NCBI GenBank assembly: GCA_003151815.1
Contig: PLYN01000024.1
Location: 1-64,000 of the forward strand
Length of the DNA stretch: 64,000 nt
Direction of reading: 5' to 3'
From: Bacteroidota bacterium
Lineage (GTDB): Bacteria > Bacteroidota > Bacteroidia > 2-12-FULL-35-15
The notes under the pieces were generated by a model. The model was not told the DNA's origin and made no database searches. It saw nothing but the letters and a program-made list of their open reading frames with translations. The position numbers and the translations under genes were made by a program. Positions 1 through 9,314 of the stretch are shown in pieces; positions within the stretch are counted from its first letter, which is position 1, and each line of letters opens with the position of its first letter.

Positions 1-31
1 GTGTCACTGGTTCGATCCCAGTGGGTACCAC
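1..31 (+). tRNA. 3' end of a tRNA gene (T-arm plus 3' acceptor strand), 5' part outside the window; specificity not determinable
   Basis: ACTGG-TTCGATC-CCAGT forms a 5-bp T-stem with a 7-nt loop, followed by GGGTACC-A. The antisense reading is VVPTGIEPVT, the peptide typical of reading across a tRNA 3' end. Confidence 0.8.
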
Positions 32-1456
32 TTGAAAAATTAGAAGCCTTTGATTATCATATAGATAGTTGAAGGCTTTTTCTTTTACGGTGAAATGTAC
101 AATCTTACCCATTGGGTTATTGGGTGTTTTATCTGGATGGGTAACATTATCAATAACCGATTCATTTACCATCATCAAAGATAAATTTGAATAAAATGTC
201 TTTTTGAAATCATGCGTTGAGATTACCTCGTTTATAGGTTTTTGTTCTGAAATTACACCAAGTTTGTAGGTGTGGTAAGTGATTTTTTCTAATACAGTAA
301 TTTTAAGTTCAGTAAATAATTCTTTTAACCATCGATTGATTTCTTGATTAGAAGAGAATTTTGGAAATTCATTATTGTGTCTGCTTATGACTTTTTGGAC
401 AGGTTTTAATAAGGGTATTATCACTTCTGTGCCAGTTTTTGGCTGTTTAGAGTATATGTGTTTAAAATTGTAAGCCCCTTCGTTACACTCTTCAATTGGG
501 GTTCCAAATCCGTCCTTCATAGATTCATATCTCATACCCAATAAACTAGCTAAAATAACATAGTCTTTGGCTTGTTCAAATTCTCTGGTATTTACCTTTG
601 AATTGATAATTTTCTCCAGAGAATCTTGATTGAGGTATAAATCTTTACTATTAGGCTTTGATTCTAATACGAGATTTTCATCATCCAAATCCAAAATAAT
701 TTCAATACCACTTTTCTTGGCTAAACGCATTACCTTTATTAGAGTCTTTTGATATTTACAAATGGAATTCACTAAAAAACCATTTTTTTTAACTTGTTGC
801 TTTCTTGTTCTATCTTCAAAGATAACAGTTTTAATGCCTCTTAATATTTCATCCTGTACGTCCCAGAAATTCCAATAAATATCTACATCTAATCTGTCAA
901 ATGTTAAAGGCGTATTCGTAATATATTCATAGTTTTCAATGTATTTAGAAAGTGTTTTATAGGATTTTATCGTGTTGAATTGTAGCTCTTCTTTTTTTGA
1001 ACTGTCAATGTTTTTTATATCATTTTCAATTTTTGTTAATAGGAATTCCAATAATGTGGGAACTAGTATTCGTTCCCTTTCTTTTCGACCCATTCTAATC
1101 TCTAATGCACCTTTAAATTCTTTCGCAGTAGGGTAGGTGTCATTAATTTCATAATTACTATAAATTGCATCAACTGCACGTTCAAGTTTTTCCATTTTAT
1201 TTTTAACACCAGCATTGCTTTTGGAAAATTTTGCAAAGACATCTTTATCTAACTTGAAGTTCTTTTCTGAAAGACCAAAATTCTTAGGCAAAATTGTTAC
1301 CTCTAAACTGTATTTAACCCGTTGATATTTCTTATTATTACCGATAATTGAAACAAATCCAGCGTTGATTTCCCCAATCACTAACTCTGGTTTATTTCTT
1401 TTCTTTACATCCTTAGATTTTTGTTCTAAAGTATATCGTATTTTTGGTTTTTTCAT
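1..1456 (-). CDS. Tyrosine-recombinase-type site-specific integrase, C-terminus beyond the window edge
   Basis: Manual reverse-strand translation from ATG at 1456 is open to position 2 (485 codons): MKKPKIRYTLEQKSKDVKKRNKPELVIGEINAGFVSII...YVILASLLGMRYESM...EVISTHDFKKTFYSNLSLMMVNESVIDNVTHPDKTPNNPMGKIVHF. It has the integrase-like order GMRYES / HDFKKTF / THPDK. It is missing from the ORF track because no stop lies in the window. Confidence 0.75.
   Translation of the reverse strand, partial: MKKPKIRYTLEQKSKDVKKRNKPELVIGEINAGFVSIIGNNKKYQRVKYSLEVTILPKNFGLSEKNFKLDKDVFAKFSKSNAGVKNKMEKLERAVDAIYSNYEINDTYPTAKEFKGALEIRMGRKERERILVPTLLEFLLTKIENDIKNIDSSKKEELQFNTIKSYKTLSKYIENYEYITNTPLTFDRLDVDIYWNFWDVQDEILRGIKTVIFEDRTRKQQVKKNGFLVNSICKYQKTLIKVMRLAKKSGIEIILDLDDENLVLESKPNSKDLYLNQDSLEKIINSKVNTREFEQAKDYVILASLLGMRYESMKDGFGTPIEECNEGAYNFKHIYSKQPKTGTEVIIPLLKPVQKVISRHNNEFPKFSSNQEINRWLKELFTELKITVLEKITYHTYKLGVISEQKPINEVISTHDFKKTFYSNLSLMMVNESVIDNVTHPDKTPNNPMGKIVHFTVKEKAFNYLYDNQRLLIFQVVPTGIEPVT
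19..31 (+). repeat. att-like direct repeat copy 1 (CAGTGGGTACCAC), in the tRNA 3' end
   Basis: Identical 13-mer at 19-31 and 1639-1651. Confidence 0.7.
44..84 (+). terminator. Hairpin plus T-rich tract downstream of the tRNA 3' end
   Basis: AAGCCTT (44-50) / AAGGCTT (72-78) followed by TTTCTTTT; lies inside the antisense integrase ORF. Confidence 0.45.
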
Positions 1457-1638
1457 CGTATCTAAGTTGGGTATAAATATACTAATTACGGTGAAATATA
1501 CGGTGAAATAATGTGATATAAAATGACCTTTTATGATAAATTTTGGTCTTTGGTAAATTTTAAGATGTTCTGTAAGTGTCTATATTATTGGGATGTTTGT
1601 AGTAATAACGAGGTATTCCATAATATCGCTGTATAGTA

Positions 1639-1651
1639 CAGTGGGTACCAC
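1639..1651 (+). repeat. att-like direct repeat copy 2 (CAGTGGGTACCAC)
   Basis: Exact copy of 19-31 at the other side of the integrase gene. Confidence 0.7.
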
Positions 1652-1675
1652 ACGATAAGTATCAATATGTTTCAA

Positions 1676-1712
1676 AGCCCTTTAAACCATGTATTTAAAG
1701 GGCTTCTGTTTT
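1676..1712 (+). terminator. Intrinsic terminator just after the second att-like repeat
   Basis: AGCCCTTTAAA (1676-1686) / TTTAAAGGGCT (1694-1704), perfect 11-bp stem, followed by TCTGTTTTTC. Confidence 0.6.
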
Positions 1713-1812
1713 TCATTTGGTTTCATATTCTATCAGAATATGTCATATTTTACTTCACTTTTATCTCACCGTTTTAAAGAATTTCACCAAAAATCATTTA
1801 AAACCAAAAAAG

Positions 1813-2010
1813 ATGAAAACAGCAACACTTAAAATCTTCCCAAATGTGAGGAAAGTCAGTAAAAAGGACAACTCTATACCTGTTTATTTTAGGGTAATTG
1901 TAGATTGTATTAAAGCAGAAGGTAAAATACCCGATGTTTCGTTAACCGAGAACTTCCAAACTGTTTCAAAAAAGAAAACGAAAATAAAATGGTACATTTT
2001 TCTTAAGTAA
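1813..2010 (+). pseudogene. N-terminal remnant of a second tyrosine integrase
   Basis: MKTATLKIFPNVRKVSKKDNSIPVYFRVIVDCIKAEGKIPDVSL... resembles the N-terminal arm-binding segment of Bacteroidota integrases but stops after about 65 aa. Confidence 0.45.
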
Positions 2011-2146
2011 TGGTACATTTATATTTGAATTATTTTTATTGCAACCTTCTTTCATATTTTTATATCTATACTTTGTACTTTTGCATAGGAATAGATAACA
2101 AGATATTACTATTTATTCAAAATTCTATTCTGCTTGAAACTAAATA

Positions 2147-5100
2147 ATGAAAACAAAAATGTATTCAAAATATCATAATCCGATTAATAGAAAGTTCTAT
2201 TTTTCTTTGATTTTTATTTTAAGTGCTTTTCTGCAAAACATTTATTCCCAAGCGTTACCGGATAGTGTGGTTGGCAACAATGATACCATTTTATTTTTCA
2301 TGCCGGGTAATTTTAAATATAAGATCCCTAATAATTGTGTTACATCAATTACAGTTCAAGTATGGGGTGCCAGTGGTGCCGGAACGGGTGTTGCCTCAGG
2401 TGCGACAAACGGTGGCGGTGGCGGTGGCGGTGGCGCATTCAGTAGCGCAACATTTACAGTTACACCCGGCACAACTTATAATTTAACGGTTGGAAATCCG
2501 GGTGCCGGAGGTACCGGCAGCGGAGGCACCGGAGCCGATTCATGGTTTGGTTCTACTACAACAGTTATGGCAAAAGGTGGCACCGGAAGTTCAGGTACTA
2601 ACGGAGGAGCCGGAGGTGCCGCTGCATCAGGTGTTGGCAGTGTTAAATATTCAGGTGGCACAGGCGGTACTTATACAAATGATGGTGGTGGTGGTGGTGG
2701 TGCATCAGCTGGTCCAACAGGAAACGGTGCAAACGGAAGCAATGGAAATGGGAGTAACGGTGGTGCCGGGGGTGTCGGATATGTTGGTAGCGGCGGTGCA
2801 GGCGGATCCAATAATGGCCCAGGACAAGATAATTCACAATGTTCGGGTTGTGGCGGTGGCGGCGGAGTTGGAACCAATGGTGGAAATGGCGGAAGTGGTT
2901 CGGGTGGATTAATAAAAATAATTCTTCCTCCTCCTTTAAATGTTAATATAACCGGATCTCAAACAATTTGTCCGGGTGGAACTCCTTCAACATTTATAGC
3001 CACTGCAACAGGCGCAAGCGGAGGTCCGTATTCATATGCATGGCTATCATCAATAACAGATAGCATTTCCGGATTTTCTCCTATTGGCGGCGGAACAAGT
3101 TCAACTTATTCTTCCGGTGCATTGTCTGTTACTACTTGGTATCGATGTATCGCTAATGCAGGTAATTGTCTCCCTGATACTTCAAATACAATAAACATTA
3201 CTGTAACCAATCTTTCAGGTACAATAGCCTTTCCACAAACTATTTGTACGGGCAGCACACCTTCTCCCTTAACAATAACAACAATTCCAAGCACTGTTGC
3301 TGCAACTTATACCTGGCAATCGTCAACAACAGGAAGCGGTTCAGGGTTTTCCCCAATTGGTGGCGCAACAGCATCTAATTATGCACCTGGTGCAGTAGCC
3401 GCATCAACTTGGTACAATGCTATTATTAGCGCTACCGGCTGTGTTACTTACACCACAACTGCACTTTCTGTAACTACCTCAAATGCACCCGCAACCTGTA
3501 ATGCCGGAAACACAAGCACCATATACAGCACCAATGTCCTTCCTTTAACTAAATCAAGCGTAGGAGGCTCTGTTACTACCGGAGCCTGGTCTGTTTTTTC
3601 ATCAACGCCTGCATCTACACCAACTTTAAGTTCAACAGCCCAAACAACAGATCCGGCTTCCGTAACATTTACTCCACAAGCAGGTTTTAATGGAACTGTT
3701 GTTTTAGCGTTAACAATAAATTCAAACGGCTGTAATGCATCGGTCTGCAAAAAAACGATCAATATTATTCCTGCTACACTTACTACCTTAACATTTACAA
3801 ATACAGGAGCAAGTACATGGACCGTTCCTGGTTGCGTGAGCACAGTTACCGTTCAAACCTGGGGAGCTGGTGCTGGCGGTGGAAGCGGTGGCGGGACATT
3901 TGACGATGATGGATCAGGTGGCGGTGGTGGAGCATTTAGCAGTTCTGTATTATCTGTAACACAAAGTACCGTTTATAATTATTTTGTGGGTGCAGGAGGT
4001 ATCGGTGCTGTACATACAACATCCGGTAAAAATGGAACGAATGGAGGAGATTCCTGGTTTGGAAGCCCGAGTACTGTGTCTGCCCAAGGCGGAATTGGCG
4101 GATTAGGAGTTAATCAACCGGGGTACGGAAATCCTTCTCCCGGAGGCTTAGCTACGGCTGGTCATGGAACAATCAAATATAATGCTGGGGTTGGAGCTTC
4201 AGGATGCCTTTGGGCAGGTGGTGGTGGTGGTGGATCCGGATGCCCTACAACCAAAGGGACGGATGCTCCACTGACATCTACTGTTAATAATTGTAACGCA
4301 TCCAGTACTAATTCAACTCCCGGTGCAACGGCTTGTACCGGTGGTGGCTATGGTGGTGATGGAGGAGAATCTCAAGGACCGGCCATATCAGGTACCTGTA
4401 GTACACTGTTAGCTACTCCCGGTGGATTTCCAGGTGGCGGTGGTGGTGGTGGTACCAATGCCTGCGATCAACCGGGTCAAAATGGTGGTAACGGACAAGT
4501 GGTACTTGTATATGGACCTTCACTGCCTGTAATTATTTTTCTTAATTCAGCAACCATTTGTAGCGGACAATCTGCTATTTTAAAAGCTTCAACTGACTTT
4601 CCGATAAGCTATAAATGGTCAACCGGAGCAACTGCCGATTCAATAATTGTATCACCTACTGTCAATACCAGTTATACCGTTACCGATGCGGGAGGTTGTG
4701 CCAGCCCGGTAACAGTTACTGTTACTGTTAATGCTGCGTTTGCAGCATCTGCAACTTCCACTACTATTTGCAGTGGACAAGCCGGAACAATAACCGCTAC
4801 CGGTGCCACATCGTATTTATGGTCAACGGGAGCTACTACAAACACCATTACCACATCTCCTTCTGTAACTACTCCATATACAGTTGCGGCAACTAAAAAT
4901 GGTTGTTCCATTAATCTCACAGGAACTATTTCCGTTAACTCCTCTGCTTCTTTATTTGTTAATTCTGCATCTATATGTGCAGGTCAAAATACCATACTCA
5001 ATGCAACCGGTGCAACATCATTTTCATGGGCTCCCAATACCAACCTATCCGCTACAACAGGATCGAGTGTTACAGCAAACCCTTCCTCTGATATAACATA

Positions 5101-7801
5101 CACGGTTACCGGGACAACTAACAACTGTGTTAGCACAACTACCTCTGCTGTTACAGTTAATCAAATACCAATTTCCAATGCAGGTAATGATATTACTATT
5201 TGTACAGGAGCAACAGGAAATATTGGTGCCCCTTTAACAGCAGGTTATATTTATTCATGGTCGCCTGCAACAGGTTTAAGCAGCAGCACTGATGCTGCTC
5301 CTGCTGTAACTTTAACAAATGTTACGGCAAACCCTATTGTCTCTTCCTATTCAATAACAACTACTTCAGCTGCCGGATGCTTATCCACCGATGTGGTGAA
5401 TGTTACGGTTAAACCTAAGGATAATGCTGCATTCAGTTATACTCCAGCTACTGTATGTAAAGTTGGTGGTTCGGATCCTACACCCAGCGTGGCAATTACA
5501 AGCGGTGGTATTTATTCCTGTCCGGATGGAAATTTGACGCTTAATGTAAATACCGGAGTGATCACTCTTTCTTTAACACCTACCGCAACATATACCGTTA
5601 CTTATATTACTTCAGGAACTTGTCCTGATACTTCAACCGCTATTGTTTCTATTGTAACTTCTCCTAATGCTACTTTTAGTTATGCAGGTCCGTATTGCCA
5701 AAATGTTATTTCTAATCCTACACCTGTATTTCCTATAGGTTCCAGTGCGGGAGCTTTTAGTTCTTCAGCAGGATTGGTATTTGTAAATACTGCCACCGGT
5801 GTAATTGATTTATCAGCAAGCACCCCCGCTGCATATACGGTCACTAACTTCATTGCAGCAGGTGGTGGCTGTTCAGCAGCAACATCAACCAATACCATCA
5901 CAATTAATGCAGTACCTATTACTACCGTAAATAATACAACAGTTTGCGCCGGAACACAAGCTATATTAACCGCCAGTGGTGCAAATGCTTATGTATGGTC
6001 CGACGCTTCTAATACTAACCCTTTAACAATTAATCCGGCAGTAGCTGCAACTTACACTGTTACAGGTACAACAGCAGGATGTTCATCCACTGCACAGGGA
6101 ACAGTTACCGTTACCCCTTTACCCACTTCAACGTTTACTGTTACAAATGTATGCGTTGGAAATGCTTCTGCCATAGGCTATACGGGAAATCCTCTTCCAA
6201 ATGCTACCTATAATTGGAACTTTGCAGGAGGAACGACTCTTTCAGGCAGCGGAATAGGACCTTACTCGGTCAGTTGGGCCACAAGTGGCTCTCCGAATGT
6301 AACACTTACAGTAACTGATGGAACCTGCGTTTCTCCTGTAACAACAGTTCCGGTTACCGTTAATGCAACACCGACCGTTACTGCGGGATCAGCACCAATT
6401 TGCCAGGGTTCGGCTGCTATAATAACTGCCAGTGGTGCTAACTCGTATTTATGGTCAGACGGTTCTACTACCAATCCTTTAACGGTTGCTGTACCGGTAA
6501 ACAACACATCCTACACTGTCACCGGAACCACCACAGGATGCAGCGGAACAGGGAATGCCACACTTTCAGTGAATCCCATGCCTACTTCAACTTTCAGTGT
6601 TACCCCTGTATGCGTTGGAGCGGGTTCTGCTATCGGCTATACGGGCAACGCTCCTGTAACTGCTACGTATACATGGAACTTTGCAGGAGGAACAACTATT
6701 TCCGGAAGCGGACAAGGACCTTATTCTGTTAGTTGGTCAACACCTGGTTCACAAATTGTTACGCTTGGTGTTTCTATTGGAACCTGCAACTCTCCTGCAA
6801 CAACTATGACGGTTACAGTAAATCCTGCACCTGTTGTTAATGTTAATTCAGCTTTAATTTGTTTAGGGCAAACGGCAACATTAACAGCAAATGGTGCTGC
6901 CTCATACCTTTGGTCTGACGGCTCAACAACAAACCCTTTAATTGTTTCACCAATAACGGCAGCCAATACATCCTATACTGTTACAGGTACTTCTTTAGGA
7001 TGTTCAGCAAAAGCAACAACTTTTGTTGATGTAACACCATTGCCCAATGTAACTGTTAATACAGCTAGTGCTTGTCCGGGACAAACTGTTATACTTACCG
7101 CCAGCGGTGCAACTACTTATTCCTGGTCAACAGGTTCTATAGCTGATTCAACATCTGTCGGACCTCTCGCGGCAACACCGTCTTCCTTCACCGTTTCAGT
7201 TACAGGAACAGGTAGCGGCTGTTCAAATACAGCCATTGGTGCTGTTACTGTATTCCCGATACCAACAGCTGATTTTAGCTTTACGCCAAATCCTGCGGGT
7301 GTGTTAAACCCTGTCATTACATTTACTGATAAATCATCTGCCGGTGTGAACTACTGGAATTGGAGTTTTGGGGACGGTGATTCATTGGCGCCCAATACTA
7401 ACAATCCTATACATACATATCCAAATATAGAAACAACGTATACCGTTACTTTAAATGTACAAAATACCGGAAAATGTTCCGCATCAAAAAGTAATGAAAT
7501 TATAATCGGACCTGAATTCACATTTTATATTCCAAATGCATTTTCACCCAATAACGACCAGATCAATGATGTGTTCGGTGGTTCCGGTGGTGGCATTGTG
7601 AAATACCAATTATTGGTTTTTGATCGTTGGGGAAATTTAATATTTACAGCCGATGACATCAGTAAAACCTGGGATGGAAAAGCCAATGGTGGTGCAGAAG
7701 TTGTGCAACAAGATGTGTTTATATGGAAAGCGGCGATTACTGACATCTTTAAAAAAGAACATAGTTATATTGGTACGGTGACACTTGTGAATGGTAAATA
7801 G
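2147..7801 (+). CDS. Giant secreted surface protein: signal peptide, two Gly-rich domains, Ig-like repeats, a PKD domain, and a T9SS type-B (gliding-motility-associated) C-terminal domain
   Basis: 1884 aa; C-terminus FYIPNAFSPNNDQINDVFGGSG...YQLLVFDRWGNLIFTADDISKTWDGKANGG...DVFIWKAAITDIFKKEHSYIGTVTLVNGK is a type-B CTD. PKD signature DKSSAGVNYWNWSFGDGD. Repeated ICSGQ...YLWSTGATTN Ig-like modules. Confidence 0.9.
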   Translation: MKTKMYSKYHNPINRKFYFSLIFILSAFLQNIYSQALPDSVVGNNDTILFFMPGNFKYKIPNNCVTSITVQVWGASGAGTGVASGATNGGGGGGGGAFSSATFTVTPGTTYNLTVGNPGAGGTGSGGTGADSWFGSTTTVMAKGGTGSSGTNGGAGGAAASGVGSVKYSGGTGGTYTNDGGGGGGASAGPTGNGANGSNGNGSNGGAGGVGYVGSGGAGGSNNGPGQDNSQCSGCGGGGGVGTNGGNGGSGSGGLIKIILPPPLNVNITGSQTICPGGTPSTFIATATGASGGPYSYAWLSSITDSISGFSPIGGGTSSTYSSGALSVTTWYRCIANAGNCLPDTSNTINITVTNLSGTIAFPQTICTGSTPSPLTITTIPSTVAATYTWQSSTTGSGSGFSPIGGATASNYAPGAVAASTWYNAIISATGCVTYTTTALSVTTSNAPATCNAGNTSTIYSTNVLPLTKSSVGGSVTTGAWSVFSSTPASTPTLSSTAQTTDPASVTFTPQAGFNGTVVLALTINSNGCNASVCKKTINIIPATLTTLTFTNTGASTWTVPGCVSTVTVQTWGAGAGGGSGGGTFDDDGSGGGGGAFSSSVLSVTQSTVYNYFVGAGGIGAVHTTSGKNGTNGGDSWFGSPSTVSAQGGIGGLGVNQPGYGNPSPGGLATAGHGTIKYNAGVGASGCLWAGGGGGGSGCPTTKGTDAPLTSTVNNCNASSTNSTPGATACTGGGYGGDGGESQGPAISGTCSTLLATPGGFPGGGGGGGTNACDQPGQNGGNGQVVLVYGPSLPVIIFLNSATICSGQSAILKASTDFPISYKWSTGATADSIIVSPTVNTSYTVTDAGGCASPVTVTVTVNAAFAASATSTTICSGQAGTITATGATSYLWSTGATTNTITTSPSVTTPYTVAATKNGCSINLTGTISVNSSASLFVNSASICAGQNTILNATGATSFSWAPNTNLSATTGSSVTANPSSDITYTVTGTTNNCVSTTTSAVTVNQIPISNAGNDITICTGATGNIGAPLTAGYIYSWSPATGLSSSTDAAPAVTLTNVTANPIVSSYSITTTSAAGCLSTDVVNVTVKPKDNAAFSYTPATVCKVGGSDPTPSVAITSGGIYSCPDGNLTLNVNTGVITLSLTPTATYTVTYITSGTCPDTSTAIVSIVTSPNATFSYAGPYCQNVISNPTPVFPIGSSAGAFSSSAGLVFVNTATGVIDLSASTPAAYTVTNFIAAGGGCSAATSTNTITINAVPITTVNNTTVCAGTQAILTASGANAYVWSDASNTNPLTINPAVAATYTVTGTTAGCSSTAQGTVTVTPLPTSTFTVTNVCVGNASAIGYTGNPLPNATYNWNFAGGTTLSGSGIGPYSVSWATSGSPNVTLTVTDGTCVSPVTTVPVTVNATPTVTAGSAPICQGSAAIITASGANSYLWSDGSTTNPLTVAVPVNNTSYTVTGTTTGCSGTGNATLSVNPMPTSTFSVTPVCVGAGSAIGYTGNAPVTATYTWNFAGGTTISGSGQGPYSVSWSTPGSQIVTLGVSIGTCNSPATTMTVTVNPAPVVNVNSALICLGQTATLTANGAASYLWSDGSTTNPLIVSPITAANTSYTVTGTSLGCSAKATTFVDVTPLPNVTVNTASACPGQTVILTASGATTYSWSTGSIADSTSVGPLAATPSSFTVSVTGTGSGCSNTAIGAVTVFPIPTADFSFTPNPAGVLNPVITFTDKSSAGVNYWNWSFGDGDSLAPNTNNPIHTYPNIETTYTVTLNVQNTGKCSASKSNEIIIGPEFTFYIPNAFSPNNDQINDVFGGSGGGIVKYQLLVFDRWGNLIFTADDISKTWDGKANGGAEVVQQDVFIWKAAITDIFKKEHSYIGTVTLVNGK

Positions 7802-7967
7802 AGAATTTGTCTTTCCTACCTTTCGTGACATTTTTTCTGGAAAGGATAATAAAAAAAGATTAAGCTCTAATTGATTTATAAATTATTCCTTTATTGGAAT
7901 TTTCTGAAAATAAAAAACAGTTACATTTTTAAAGCGTTGTTTTTAGTAAGGTGGAAAATAATATTTT

Positions 7968-9314
7968 TCAATCCCTGATTTTCATCTTTAAACTTTTAAC
8001 TACTGTTTCACCAATTTGTCTCCCAATTTCAGTACTGACAATACATGAATTGTGAAAATGAATTCCACCATAAAACCTTGCCCAATTGTTTTCATCAGCA
8101 GCTTGTCTGAATGATTTAAAGTTGCGGCTTTCAATTCCAAATTCGAGTTCTGTAGAATCGGTATATGAAAAATCATTTCCGAATGCTGCTGTTAATGCTT
8201 CTGCCGCTGAAGCTGAAATGGTAGAATGCCCACAGGTGTATTCAGGAAATGCAGGAGTTTGCAAATATGGTTTCCATTGTTGGGAAAAGTATTTATTAAT
8301 AACAGTTTCCGGTCTTATACAATTGTACTTGTATTTTATGTAAAAACATTCAATAAAGGCATCAAACAAAGCAATGCTTGTTAATGCTGTTGCATAAACC
8401 GTTGTAGCATAATCCGCATTTGCTTTAGCAGCAGCTATTCCGCAAATGCTCATCCAATGTCCGGGAGGTGAAAACTTTTTGGTTGAATACGAAAAATGCC
8501 CCTGAACATTTAATTTAAAAGGATTGTCGTCCCAAAACATGGCGATGTGTTTTTGTTCGGGAGTAAGATGTTCAACAGTATTTTTTATTTTCAACACTTC
8601 TTTATAGTAGCTGCTGTTACTATCATTTACGTTAAACGAAAATGGAGGAGGAACATTAAAAGCAGATGCACTGTCAATGACAAGCGTTCGTATTTCTCCC
8701 CAATGAGGTTCGGCAGCTTCAAAATAACCGGGAGGAGTAGGAACCCATCTTCCCTGTTCATCAGTAATTTCATACTTGAGAGCTGTGCGTGTTTGTAAAT
8801 AATTATCTTTTTTGCTCCATGCAATAATTGCTAAACTGATACTATCCGCAAATTGCTGAGAAGCTTTTTCAACTTCAGCAGGCAATCCTTTTTCACGGCT
8901 TTTAATTAACAAATTTTTTTTATAATCTTTCATACTTCCTTCCGGAAAAGTAACCGCTTCACCAACTTTTATATAGGCGAGCAATGCCGCTAATTCAAAA
9001 TCAACAGGTTCTTTTAAATTAACAGCTGGCAATTGATTTAGCCCATGAAGCTGACCCGATAATGATTTATATTTTTTTGGAAATTGTGCTGCAATGATTT
9101 CATAAGCCGCCACTGCTGCATAAACGTAATTACGCGAAGCAACCATAGGGGAAAAATTATTAGCCATCACTACCTCGTTCAGTTGATAAACTGTTTTCGT
9201 GAATAAAGCCGGATCATGCAAAAAAAACTGATATTCTTTTGCATCTATAGTACCGGCATTTAAAATTGAATTTTTAAAAATAAAAAATAAAAAAATAATA
9301 CGAAGAAATTTCAT
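7968..9314 (-). CDS. Vanadium-dependent haloperoxidase / PAP2-fold phosphatase family protein
   Basis: CIRPETVINKYF, PAFPEYTCGHSTISASAAEAL and ARFYGGIHFHNSCIVSTEIG are arranged as in the VHPO/PAP2 active site. Confidence 0.85.
   Translation of the reverse strand: MKFLRIIFLFFIFKNSILNAGTIDAKEYQFFLHDPALFTKTVYQLNEVVMANNFSPMVASRNYVYAAVAAYEIIAAQFPKKYKSLSGQLHGLNQLPAVNLKEPVDFELAALLAYIKVGEAVTFPEGSMKDYKKNLLIKSREKGLPAEVEKASQQFADSISLAIIAWSKKDNYLQTRTALKYEITDEQGRWVPTPPGYFEAAEPHWGEIRTLVIDSASAFNVPPPFSFNVNDSNSSYYKEVLKIKNTVEHLTPEQKHIAMFWDDNPFKLNVQGHFSYSTKKFSPPGHWMSICGIAAAKANADYATTVYATALTSIALFDAFIECFYIKYKYNCIRPETVINKYFSQQWKPYLQTPAFPEYTCGHSTISASAAEALTAAFGNDFSYTDSTELEFGIESRNFKSFRQAADENNWARFYGGIHFHNSCIVSTEIGRQIGETVVKSLKMKIRD

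Noticed and set aside
2476-2912. Antisense and alternative-frame ORFs in the Gly-rich coding region (poly-His, poly-Pro and Val-rich peptides)
   Set aside because: Codon-bias shadows of GGT/GGC glycine repeats in the 1884-aa T9SS protein; no independent start context or domain.
3106-7317. Further minus-strand ORFs inside the giant gene (3448-3843, 4672-4920, 5680-5901, 6262-6507, 6721-6966, 7117-7317)
   Set aside because: Repetitive Thr/Val/Pro peptides mirror the Ig-like repeats; overwhelmed by the sense-strand coding signal.
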